Assembly (NCBI GenBank): GCA_033807695.1
Contig: CM066307.1
Coordinates: 868,001-932,000 of the forward strand
DNA: 64,000 bases
Origin: Daedaleopsis sinensis
Taxonomy: Eukaryota > Basidiomycota > Agaricomycetes > Polyporales > Polyporaceae
Reading direction: 5' to 3'
The position numbers were made by a program, and so were the translations under genes. Within the stretch, counting starts at the first letter, position 1. Each line of letters starts with the position of its first letter. A model generated the notes under the pieces. The model saw only the letters and a program-made list of their open reading frames with translations. It had not been told where the DNA came from and searched no databases. Below, one piece after another: positions 23,990-34,946 of the stretch.

Positions 23990-24865
23990 TCATCGTCGGG
24001 GATTAGTTGCCGTGCGTTCTTGATACCAGCTATAACTAGCGTACGTCCGTACGACGGGCCTTGGCTTGCGACCTTTCCCCCTCTGCCTTCCTCCCACATC
24101 GGTAGGAAGCTGTTCATCCTTCGATGTCGTTCGTTGCGATGCCCCCCTCCCATCCGGTCCGTCCGGCGAGTCAGGACCGTCCTCGGCCCGTGACACATCA
24201 CTACCAACCCTTGCGCCCGCCACACGTGCCGTCCGGCCACAGTCCAACCCCGAGCACTCTCCAGGCCATTCAGCGTTTGAAACAACGTGGGGGTCATGAA
24301 GCTGTAGGTGCACGTAGGTCTCGATGGATTCGTCAACCTGTGCACCCGCCACAACGCGAGGGTGAAAAGGTGCGCTGAGTTCGACGAGGTCGACTGTGTT
24401 GCATCGGCATTCATTAACGATCGTTATTGTCACAAGGCCATCGTCGGCGTGGGATATATCAGCGACCGACCCTTGAATGTGTGGGTCGTAGGTTGACCAT
24501 CGGTAAGCTTGCCTCGTCTTTTTTCCAGTGAATCCAGGTTGTGTACGAGCGAACAGCCTGACATGCATCCCCTCGTAGATCGGAGACAACGGCCATGTGA
24601 AGAGCATGTAGGCGTGAGTCTTGCGTGTACCCATGCGCTTCCAAGTGCCCTTTCCATATCCAGTCCACACACACACGAGCGACGTGGGCGGAACTGGAGG
24701 AGCTGATATGTGGTGAGGCGGAGAATGTAGAGAGGCCTGCCTAGTGCGGTATACTGCCTCGCCAGCAGAGATAGGAGAAACAGCAGTGAGTGCGGACGGG
24801 AGCATCGGGGAGGGGGTGGGGGTGAGGGTAGCGAGAGAGTGAGCGAAGCGGGGATTAAAAGGCAT
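23990..24865 (-). CDS. Island family A protein, copy 1
   Basis: An intronless frame for an unknown protein. A core of about 100 residues (HAYMLFTWPLSPIYEGMHVR, YDPHIQGSVADIS, VTITIVNECRCNTVDLVEL) matches the same region of the genes at 29.3-30.1 kb and 60.7-61.4 kb in order and spacing. The N-terminus is Pro/Ser-rich and the C-terminus is hydrophilic with a basic RQRGKGRKPRP stretch that could be a nuclear signal. Alternating hydrophobic strands suggest a beta fold. ATGs at 24901, 24865 and 24805 are all possible; the last aligns best with copy 2. Function is unknown. Confidence 0.6.
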   Translation of the reverse strand: MPFNPRFAHSLATLTPTPSPMLPSALTAVSPISAGEAVYRTRQASLHSPPHHISAPPVPPTSLVCVWTGYGKGTWKRMGTRKTHAYMLFTWPLSPIYEGMHVRLFARTQPGFTGKKTRQAYRWSTYDPHIQGSVADISHADDGLVTITIVNECRCNTVDLVELSAPFHPRVVAGAQVDESIETYVHLQLHDPHVVSNAEWPGECSGLDCGRTARVAGARVGSDVSRAEDGPDSPDGPDGRGASQRTTSKDEQLPTDVGGRQRGKGRKPRPVVRTYASYSWYQERTATNPRR

Positions 24866-24959
24866 GCGATACTGAGAATATTGTGTAAAAAGCATAAACA
24901 TTATAAAAGTAAACTAAGGCTACATGCAGTTACGGCAGTAACGGCAGCAAAGTACGTAT

Positions 24960-27650
24960 GTGCGAGGAATGATACATAATAAGATTTGCGAAGCACTTGG
25001 GCGGATCAACTTCTTGGGCGGGTCAGCTGCGGATAACATGGACAAGTCATCGTGAGTAGGCCTATACCTTTATGTTTCACACTAAGCCAGGTGAGGACTA
25101 GCACCGCTACATACAGATCTTGGCAGATTTCATGAATAGTCAAATCCCAAGGCAACATTAATCGGTTTGAACCACCTGACGGGCTTGCAGGGCTGAACAT
25201 ATGAGAACAGTGCTGGCATCTGATCGGTCGTAGGTGAAGGCTATGAGCAAAACCCACTGTTGTCTTAGAATCCCTTAGCTGACTTACTGTCTTATACATG
25301 CTTGTACAAGGCAACAAGTTGCCCAAGAGTCCAAGACTATAATTCACCCCCTCTACTTATCAAAACTTTTCTTTTCTTATTCCTTTAAATTCTCCTCTTT
25401 CGCCTCAAATAAGGACATTAAGCCAGTTAAGTCATTTAATTTTGCTGATGTTGGTCAGTAGCCACAGGGCTGTCAGGAGCATGAGTGTGAACACACACTT
25501 AGTGATGTGGACTTATAACATGCTGCACAGCGACTGGATATTCTCCTTATGATATCGCTAGGAGAACAGTGTCTCGTTGACAACACAACAATCTCTTCAT
25601 ACCCGACCAGACCAGGTCAGATGATGACAATAACTTTCTATACACCTTAGATGGTCGCGACCAGGGCACTCTAGTTCTTCACACAGTCATCACCACCATT
25701 TTTCAACTTTTGCACCAACCGTGCCTGATCTCAGTTGCGTACTGCTCGCACTTGCGCTGCTTGCCCTTACATATATGGCACTTGAAATGTATGTGCCTGA
25801 ATTGATGTAAGCCAGCTAGATCCCACACATTAACTGCTTGGGCAAAGGGCAGTATTAACAAGATGTTACCTTCTCACCAATTACGGGATATATATGCTAC
25901 TCCAGGCACTATTGTGCTAAGCCCACAGCTGGGCTTACAACTGTTTGGCTTTGACCAGACTGACTGAGAAGCTGCACTCTCAAGTCCACGATGCAAGCTC
26001 TATAGTACTGGTTGTATCGCACTTACTGCAATAAATACATCCTAGCACCTATGATGTGAAGCTCCTTACTCACTCGGTAGGAGATGTGAACTCATCAAGG
26101 AGACATCATCTCTTTATGCAAAAGAAATGAAACCATCAACTCCTCAAATACATTATTGAATCAACAGGAGATTTGCATCCACCAAGCAGAACATCTGTTT
26201 TCTTGGCACATACACTACATACTGTACTTTCCTACACACTCTTCGCAACTGCAGGACACTATGAAAGCAGTGACATTAATGAGCATCACACTCGCTACAC
26301 TTTCACACTCCATATAGTATAAGTTCTTATGCAAATGGCCAATAGACATACAGCAAGCTCTATGCCAAATATCATGAACTAGTCTGAAAGTGCGATGTAG
26401 GGTTCAAGAATAGATAGCAATTGGGATTGTGAACGATACATGCAGAATATATTGCGCACAGACACTTGTTTGGAAACGGAAATTATTGGAAGTAGGTCTG
26501 ACACATGATGGAGCTTCCTGTGCAGGCTACATCACAAATTGCATAAAGCACTGCAGGTAGGGAGGGATGCAAATATGCGGCAGGTGATCGCAGGGATAGG
26601 CCTGGAATCGTATAGTACACACTAGTATGCATATGGGTGGATGCATCTAGAGGGGCTGGTGCAAACAGCGATCTCATTGTGACCACTGTATAGACCTGTA
26701 AAAGGCCTGTGGTATTCCCTATCTACATAGCATGTACTTGGCAGCAGGTAATCCTCAGCATAAAGGAAGCTACTTGAGGTTTAACTGTGTGATCTGAGTC
26801 ATATGTTGCAATTATGTACCTCTGGTTGTTGTTATATAAGGATATAAGGACACAATGGTATTTTGGATGAAGCTGAGCAATGGGTCAGATTAGATGCAGG
26901 TGGATCTGAATCTGACCTATGATTTGACTCGTAGGTATGTATGGATTACTGGTTGTAGGTCATACATATCATTGACCTGTAAGGATCCAGATTAGAGTTT
27001 AGAGACATCATGCAGGTCATAGGTCAGAACCACAAGCTGACATTAAGCATCAAAGTTAATCCTAAGCTTTAGAAATCATATCTAGATAAGTAAATACTGG
27101 GGCTACACTAGATCTATAGGTTAATCTGTCGTGTGACCCGTAGATTTAGGTTGTTGCAGGTCTGGATCCAAACAAACTATGAGTTGTACAGACCTGAATC
27201 AAAGAGCTAGGGAAGCTTGATGTGTATGTATAAATCCAAATCAACTGTAGGTGATCAGTTGCCCATCCATACATATATATATATGGCACTAACGGAGGAC
27301 ACTGCTGTAGTTTGACTGGGTTGAGGGTGCTGTCTAAGATATACATGAATGGCTGCATTGGCTGCCCTTCGTTTCAGTATGTCACCACTCTGCGGATCAG
27401 ACCTTAATTGAATGTACCAGTAATGTATGTGTAGGCCAAGTCTGAGTATCCTGTATCCTAGTCTGTCCAACCATGACAAAATACTGTGTGCTGGCACGTG
27501 CCCGCTGGCAGATGATACATATGGGATACCAAATTGGCAGATCAGAGCTGCAACACAATGGACATACTGGCAATTGACCATGCTTGGCAGTTGAAAGTAG
27601 AGTTACATAGGGTCATCGTGTCGACATTCACTGCCGCAAGTGCCTCTCAT
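24960..27650. other. AT-rich gene-free block
   Basis: Base composition changes sharply here. The sequence is visibly richer in A and T than everything around it and has almost no long open frames. It holds many short imperfect repeats, notably permutations of TAGGTC/GACCTGTA words around 26.9-27.2 kb and CTTACTC-type words near 26.0 kb. No transposase, LTR or CRISPR-like array is visible. It could be an old, mutated transposon relic or a structural region. Confidence 0.6.
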
Positions 27651-27699
27651 ACTACTTGACCATCCTTCAAGTCTAAGACAACCTTAATGGGTACCTCTT

Positions 27700-28430
27700 A
27701 ATCAGCCCGGACATCTGAGGTGTTGAGGAGGTGCTGTAGCACGTCACTACCACTGGGGTTAATACAACTCCAATTATTAACATTGCAGCTGATCACGGTG
27801 AGTACATTTGGCACGGTGACAACAGTGCATTCGTCGTTGCCGTCTTCTCGACTCGGTCCCGGCACTGCAGGTGGGCTATCATGTCGACAAACATACTCTC
27901 TGCAGCTCGACAAGTACAACCTCGTCGTGACTCAGGCTTCTTTGAATTTTGTCGTCCTTCAATTATATCGGAATGTCGCTCATGGCTTCCTCCGGACCTT
28001 CTCTCCAAGTCAGTTGCTCCAGTGAGGCATGAATTATTGTGCTACAAGGCTCGAGCTATAAACTGAATGCTAGCGACAGAGGCTGGCAAGAGTCCGAGTC
28101 TCGTAGAAGAAGATGAGAAGTGATGTCATTAAATATATCAAACATAGTGTGGTGTCCACATTGTGTACCCCTCGTGATGGGAAATCGCGGGTTTAATTGT
28201 GATGGCTCACCGCATGGACGGCGCAGAAGTGCCAGCTCTCTTCTTGTGGGAGCAGTCAACTTTCCGCAATGTAGTCGGAGCAATTGATGTTGTGAGCCCA
28301 TCCGGTGATGCGATTCTTTTAGGCGATATTGAAGTAGTGTATGAGGGAGGCTACAACGAATGTACCAATGGTACTAACAATTCAATGTCTCGTACTAGAA
28401 GTGGATTGTTTGCGTTTTTATGCTGAATCG
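27700..28430 (+). other. Possible multi-exon gene remnant
   Basis: Two stretches look coding on the plus strand: about 27.85-28.02 kb, and 28199-28426 (EVPALFLWEQSTFRNVVGA, DAILLGDIEVVYEGG). The second has the strand-turn-strand character of the unknown genes of this island. A start, splice sites joining them and a domain are not evident, so I do not call a gene. Confidence 0.3.
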
Positions 28431-29007
28431 GAATATAGGAGATCGTACGGGATGAGCGTAGATTACGCCAATATAGCTGATTCAGGAAACATGAAGTAAA
28501 CGAGCTGGGTTATGGTCCATGACAGGATGATATCGGAAAGGCGCGCGGCGGTGAGTATATGCATCCCAGTATGGCATCTCGCTTACATATATCCTGGTAA
28601 ACGCTCAGTACATCCTGGCTCTCTAAGTGGGACGAAAGCGCGTACCTTGGCCGGACTCCGTGCGTTTACTAGCTTTGATTTATGGCAGCCGTCGCTGAGA
28701 GCTGAGTGGAGGCACACTATATACACGTGAACCGGCTCGAGCTGAGTGCTCCCATGAATAAGTTACGTGTAGATTACTAGGATTTATCTCCCGTCCACCT
28801 CTACCAGTGAAACCAGCCCCCTACCTCGAAGCGACGGTGTAACTCGGAAGGAGCTGAAGGAAAACGAGATCTCCGCCTCGGCTTGAATACACGGTCCACT
28901 ACACCGCTAAGTTGAGCGGCCCCTGGAGGACAATGCGAGTGCAACTGTTCCAGAGCACGCGTTGAACGCCCGGCGGACCGGATCGATGCTCGCAGCGCGT
29001 TCACTCT

Positions 29008-29188
29008 AGAACAGGAGGTGGCATGCGCGGACCAATCAACGAGGAGACGAAGATACAAGTGGTACCTTGAAGAGGCAGACCCCCGCCCGGCCAGTGACCG
29101 TCCACTGAATTCACGCGAGCAATGGGCCGTGGAACTCGCTCGCCGCGAACTACAGATTCTAAGCTCGATTCGGAGCGTAGAGTAGTGT
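29008..29188 (+). other. Possible short coding exon
   Basis: The plus frame reads FTLEQEVACADQSTRRRR, then REQWAVELARRELQILSSI and a stop. It is helical and charged in character. No start or partner exon was found. Confidence 0.25.
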
Positions 29189-29327
29189 ATAGTAGCTACT
29201 GATACCAAGACTGAGTCGGACCTAGGAGTACTATAGTGTGCGCAGTGCGATATGAAGTAGTATAGGAAACGTAATAGTAGTGCGGCAATCTCGTGTGTCA
29301 GTATTGGTGACGTGGTGTCTCTGCAGA

Positions 29328-30071
29328 CTAGTAAGCGGCCCCCGTTCCCTCCCCTCCCGTACCACCCGTCCGCCGTCCCCCTGCTCGACCTCGTCTGACA
29401 GATCCACCCCGCCTCGCTTTTCGGCCGTGGAACCGTCCGCGAGACACTCGGTTCCTTTCCGATACGCCGTCCTCCGAATCAGTCGCGTCGGAGACCTCGA
29501 CATATTCGTCGCCATACGCAAGGTCAGCGAGCTCGTGCGGAGATTGGACGCATAGGGCACCCGAGCATTGCATAGGATCGCCGTCGTTGAAAACAATTTC
29601 CGCAATGGGGACGATATCCCACGCGTCCAGGTCGGCGGGGCCTTTCGGACCATCTGTAGCAGACTGGAAACCGGACAGGGCTCTGGTGTCGTAAGGAACC
29701 AGGATATGGACGATGTGGACAGAGCTCCGGCTACACTCGTTTACGACGGTTACAGTCGCGCGATCGCGACCCGAGTGGTCGATTGCCGCAACACACCCTT
29801 GTACGTGTGCATTGTAGACGGAAACGGTACTCGGATCTGCAGAGGTGACTTGGAAGGCAGGCCGTGTGGTGCCGTAAATGCGGACGAACGAATCTCCTGT
29901 GATAGGTCGGCGCGGCCACGCGGCCAGTGTGTACACGTGCCCCTTCCTTTGACCGTAACCCTTCCGGGACCACAAAGAATAGGATGTCCACCGCGCCACG
30001 ATGTCGAGAGGAGGTGTGGAGGGTCCCGACCGACCTGCAGCGATCGGCACGGAGAGACTCGATGTAGCCAT
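29328..30071 (-). CDS. Island family A protein, copy 2
   Basis: Paralogue of the 24-kb gene, from MATSSLSVPIAAG at 30071 to a stop at 29328, about 247 residues without introns. The shared core reads YGQRKGHVYTLAAWPRRP, VYNAHVQGCVAAIDHSG and ATVTVVNECSRSSVHIVHI, matching copy 1 residue for residue at the VNEC motif. After an acidic stretch the C-terminus becomes a low-complexity Arg/Gly tail (RGGSVRRGRAGGRR), which in other proteins binds nucleic acid. The start was chosen because upstream in-frame codons are not ATG. Function is unknown. Confidence 0.65.
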   Translation of the reverse strand: MATSSLSVPIAAGRSGPSTPPLDIVARWTSYSLWSRKGYGQRKGHVYTLAAWPRRPITGDSFVRIYGTTRPAFQVTSADPSTVSVYNAHVQGCVAAIDHSGRDRATVTVVNECSRSSVHIVHILVPYDTRALSGFQSATDGPKGPADLDAWDIVPIAEIVFNDGDPMQCSGALCVQSPHELADLAYGDEYVEVSDATDSEDGVSERNRVSRGRFHGRKARRGGSVRRGRAGGRRTGGTGGEGTGAAY

Positions 30072-30299
30072 CGTCAACACTGCAAGTAGATACGCGACGT
30101 CAGCAGTGGTATACGGAGAGAAGGAGGGCAAGGGAGAAACGCTACGCGGGTGGATGTGCACGTACACAAATAAGAGGTTAGACTTGGTCTGTGCGGTTAC
30201 GCAGGAGCGAGAAAGCCTTCAACGTTGGTGCGGCGTGGAGGTCGGTCGCGAGACAGAGATTTCCACCCCAAAGAGACCCACGCCTGATGTGGAGCGAGG

Positions 30300-30470
30300 G
30301 AGCGAATTATAGCCACACGACATTACGGCATAGCGGGACCATTCCCTTGCAGCGAACGGTCCAGTCACGGCCATAGTGTTACGGCACAGAAGGACAATTT
30401 CCGTGCCACAACGAACGAGCGAAATACAGCCACAATATTTATGGCATCCGACCGGATCAATGGACCGCGC
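30300..30470. repeat. Degenerate repeat of about 60 bp, three units
   Basis: Three loosely similar units share AGCCACA...TTACGGCA...GGACCATT-like order (starting near 30310, 30368 and 30433). It lies between copy 2 of family A and the large-subunit gene. Weak similarity only. Confidence 0.35.
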
Positions 30471-30929
30471 CATACGAGATGGATAGACGACATACCAGGC
30501 AAGGCAGAGCACTCTAGACACATAGGGAAGCACCTAAGGCGCGGCACGGTCTGCGGCACAACGCGTCTTCGAAGGAAGAGTCGAGGATCATAGCTCCAGC
30601 TAGTACAACCGAACCTACGTGCGCCACACATCCCCACCGCCCGCATGAGTCGCAACCCACAACGGAAGGTTATATCAAAGGCGCGGCCTTGCATAGAGTA
30701 ATACATAACGAGCCAACCACAGGGAGCAAACTAACGGATCCGCATAATCCGACATGTCAGAGTTGATACAGAGACGCTACAAGGAGACGGCAAACACATC
30801 CACCCTCCGGAGACCGGGGACTGGCACGAACCCAAATACACACGACTACCTAGTCAGGTTCCAAACCCACATCACATTCTACGCACTCAGCATCCAAAGC
30901 CACAGCACTTTCTAACCAATAGCAAGCAG

Positions 30930-33900
30930 TCACCCACTGCAGGCTCCACATTCAGACCGCGAACGGTCGCCGGAACGGAGGGCACGCACGAGAACCTCCT
31001 GTGGACACAGACGCGGACCTGATCAGACTCTAATGCCTAAAACCAATACGAAAAGCTCACCTGGCTAGAAACGACCCCACCAAACTCACCAGTCAGATCA
31101 CGAGGATCGTCATCGGCGACCGCGGGTTGTTCAGCCTCCGCCGACGTACTACTCCCAGCCACAGATGAACTGACGGACCCCAACCGAATCGGAATACGCA
31201 TCAGATCAACATCCGATCCGGACACACTCGACGACGTAGCGCTCCGCACAGAGCCGGTAACGGAAGACGGCACATTGTACGGTCCGTGCTCCGAACGCCC
31301 CACGGAACCAGACGGCGCCGACGGAACGGCGTAGGGCAGGGGGAACGTGGGCGCGCGCGACCGCAGGTAATACACGCCAGTCTTCAGACCGAGCCTCCAG
31401 CCATACAGGTAAAGGTCCTTCTGTACCACATATTTCATCAGGGACGACCGACGTTCGCAGACGGAAGCAGGACTGACCATGGACGCCCACTGCGGGGATG
31501 CGACATACAAGGACAAACTCTCGCTTTGATCCACATAGGGCGCCCGGTCCGCGGCCATGTCGACCATCAATTTCGGGTCGATCTCCCACACGGTGCGGTA
31601 CACGTCCTTCAAATCGGCGGGGAATCCGGGCACCGCAGCCACCGAGCCTGCGACATGATTAGAAAGAACAAGCAACGCATGACGAGCCGGATCTCACCGT
31701 GGTCGCGTACAATGGCCTGACGGAGCTCATCCGACCATAAGCCCCGATCTACCAGATCCCGGACCAACCACGGGCAAAACTCTGTGTATTCTCCACTCTG
31801 GAGCCGGTGAGTCGCGACATTGCTGCAACGACGCCGTAGCATCAGCGCCCACCAATGCAGAGACATGCAAATTAAACATACCCGATGCGAGGCTCCGTAC
31901 CCTCCGAATTGCCGAGCAGATGTGCAGTGGACGCGGTAGGCATCTGTGCAGTCAACATTGCATTCCGCAACCCGTGCTTCACGATCCGCCCCCTCAGACT
32001 CGCGAAGTCGTGCCTATCACTAGGCACCACACCCCATCGATCGGGTGCGAGAATCCCTTTGGACGCCGGGGAGCCGTCCCAAGCCGGGTACGGCCCAAGC
32101 TCTTCCGCGGCATCACAGCTCGCTTCCAGCGCAGCATGATAGATGGTCTCGAAAACGCGAACGTTGAAGACTTTCGCGTCCGCCGACGTGTACGGGATCC
32201 CCCGGGACCGCAGACAATCCGAGAAACCTTGGACTCCGAGCCCTAGTGACCTCCATGTAAGAGACGCCGTGCGAACGGACTCGGAAGGATACTGCGCGCG
32301 GTCCAGAAGGACGTCCAGGTTTCGAATGGCGATCTTCACTACTCGATGAAGAAGCGCGAAGTCGAAGGAGAGGTCCGGCTTCACGAACCGCGGCAGAGCT
32401 ACAGATCCCAGCGTGCACACGGCAGGCTCCCCGACGGCGCAATACTGAACGATCTCCGTGCACAGATTAGATGACTGGATCAGGCCACGATGGCTTTGAT
32501 TGTTCTTCGCTGTATCGCAACAGGATAACGTCAAACCGTGCGAGAACGTGAGTACAGTCCGCACGCACCATTAACAGAGTCACGAAACACGACGAACGGG
32601 GTACCAGACTCCCGCTGCGCCTCACAGACAGCTCGGAAAAGCATGTTTGCAGAAACCGTCGTCTTCGTGGCCACCGCCGCCTCGTACCCCTCATACAGTG
32701 CGTCGAACTCAGCACCGAACACGTCGTTCAACCCCGGGACGTCGACGGGGTCGAAGAGCGTCCACGAGGAGTTCTGCTCCAACCGTCTCATGCTACAGAT
32801 TGTTAGCGGAGCGACATGAATGCAGCAAAACACGCACAATATGTCAGGCACGAGCACGCCCGGGAACAGATGAACCGGCCTATTGCCCGGTGCGACCTTG
32901 GTCGTCCTGCACATAAACAAAGAACGGACCTCCATGTGCCACATCGAGATATATACGGCTCCCGAGCAGGGTCGCCGGGAACCACTGGAGGAGAGATACG
33001 CAGCGTGACTGTCGTAGAGCCGCAGGAGTTGCATGACGCCGGGAGACGATGGAACCCCATTCCTGCATACGAGACACAGTCAAAAAACGGAAACGATCAA
33101 AAATCGAGCCAACGCACCGCCGAGCAGGGACCTCCGCAAACGACATCCCGACCCCCCCACCAGATCGCCACAGCAGATCGAGCTCCGTGGCGCCGCGGAG
33201 CAGGCTAGATGGGCTCGAAACGTCAGGCTGGAATATGTAACAGGACGCGAAGTTAGGTGCGGCGGTCCCTCCGTTGCAAGTGATAGGCGTCGCGTGTGTG
33301 TAGAGTCCGCGAGATAGAACATCGTAAGTCTCCAACACCTTGGCCAGGTCTGACCTGTGCACTGCGATGGCGATCCTCATGTGAACGAACTGAGGTCGTT
33401 CAACAGGGGTCTTGAGCAGAGCGGACCTGGACAAGTACGACTGGACGAGACAATGAGCGCTGATGCTGCGATGCGTCGTCAGATCGAAACACGCGCAAAT
33501 CCGCGGGGATACTCACTACCCCAACCCATAGTCACGGCTATGAACGAGCGCGTTGTCGAGCTCCGCACCATGCAGGACGACCGCTTCCAATAGATCCGGG
33601 TGCAAAGAAAGATCGGTAACTAAAGACAGACAGTCGAGTCAGGAACGCGACCACACCGAATGCTCAGCACGTACTGTTGGAATGAACCCAATGCGAAAAA
33701 GACTTCGGCACGAGCTTATGGATGTTTGCTATCAAAATTCTCCCAGCCAGCCGGCTATAATCGGGGTGACGACCAGCGAAACTCGCGACACAGGACGCGG
33801 TGAAGTTCTGAGCCGGGTCAGCGTTGTGCAAACCGGACCGCGCGACATTTACCTGGAGCTCGTAGGTAGTCGTTTGAGGTCTAACACCACCGATGATCGT

Positions 33901-34114
33901 CTTGAGAAGCCTGACGGACGCCAACAGTCAGCCCTGAAAACAGCACACGCACTTTGGAGTGGTCGTGGCGACCTCAGCCTGGAGTGGAACGTACAGGCGA
34001 TAATCGATGTACTTCGAGTCCAGATCCCAGGACAGCTATGATAGTCGCCGTCAGTACACGAAGAGGACAGCGGAGCACACGAGTGAAACATACAAGCTTC
34101 AACGTATGCAGTAC
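30930..34114 (-). CDS. Ribonucleotide reductase, class I large subunit (divergent)
   Basis: Catalytic (R1) subunit, which reduces ribonucleotides to dNTP precursors. Twelve exons: 34114-34094, 34035-33995, 33910-33853, 33807-33675, 33619-33520, 33459-33118, 33062-32838, 32792-32569, 32509-31882, 31822-31698, 31647-31061 and 30998-30930. They sum to 2553 nt, a multiple of three. Visible in order are an ATP-cone-like N-terminus (TTTYELQ, HPDYSRLAGRI), ERPQFVHMR, FASCYIF with the first active-site Cys, NLCTEI with catalytic Asn, Cys and Glu, PTASTAHLLGN, and TGVYYLRSR with the radical-transfer Tyr pair. The last 69-nt exon ends ECGACSG, the thioredoxin-reduced Cys pair. Blocks that are nearly invariant in fungi are altered: GVMQLLRLYDSHAAYL instead of the usual GLVPMLRVYN type. 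The first exon or start codon is unresolved, because an in-frame TAG lies upstream of 34114. It pairs with the small subunit at 53.7 kb. Confidence 0.88.
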
Positions 34115-34930
34115 CTAAGAAATGGAGTCAACACCAGTAACGTCACGGCTCAAGAAACGCACGGACTTTACCGGCGCTGAAAGGCTGTGCCTCGCTGGTG
34201 AGATGACGTCAGCGCTGCATCTCTTGTACTACTACTGGAACTGACGGACCCGCCTGCAACATTGAACCACGTGCGTCAGATATCAAAGATGCGACCGTTA
34301 TGCTACGCCAGACTTACTTCGTTTCACCACACAGAAATTCGGGACTACGTCAGCCATCACAGAGTAAAGCAGATAAGGCGGATTCCAAGTTTGCGCGGGT
34401 TGAGAAAGTTGTGAACGGACCGCACGGAATGGGGATGCTATATATCTTACTCGTTCTTATTACACTGCTCTGTCGGGTATAGCGTCCGTCGCGCGGACAT
34501 GCGCAGAACCCGCCTGAACAGAACATTGCGGAAGAAAAAACTGCCCGGTACCAATAGCGAACCGGTGCGGCCGTGCAGCATTCATGTCCGGGACGGGTCA
34601 AACTATTCCGACGCGAAACGATGGGTGTGCTATACAATCAGGGTTCTACAACACGAAGGAACAGGGCAACTACGCACCCGGGACGCTGCGCAACCTCGTC
34701 GCCGCCGCAGAAGGCTCAAGTACCGGCTCGGAGAGCTCGGAGCACAAAGCACAGAAAGGGCCGCCAGACAAATCCTCGCACACTCTCTGATGCAATAATG
34801 GACGGTATGCGCGGCCACCCGAAAGGCAAAGCTGCCTCCATGTTCGCTAGTTGCTAAGTCACCACTCCGCCGATGTACTACGGCATCTACTGTAGGTCAG
34901 CGGCACCGGCAGGATCCTAGCTGGTCAAGT
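34115..34930. other. Intergenic or 5' end of large-subunit gene
   Basis: It probably holds the missing first exon and promoter of the reductase large subunit. A minus-strand stretch reading SVRFLSRDVTG just above 34114 resembles an R1 N-terminus but is cut off by a TAG. Plus-strand frames at 34.57-34.86 kb have no support. Confidence 0.35.
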
Positions 34931-34946
34931 CTAGGCCAGTGTTCTT

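Noticed and set aside
24960..27650. CRISPR-like or satellite array in the AT-rich block
   Set aside because: The short repeats are irregular in sequence and spacing, and CRISPR arrays do not occur in fungal nuclear DNA.
28801..29208. 135-codon minus-strand frame
   Set aside because: Composition is Arg/Ser-rich like an antisense shadow; the plus strand over the same stretch reads more like protein.
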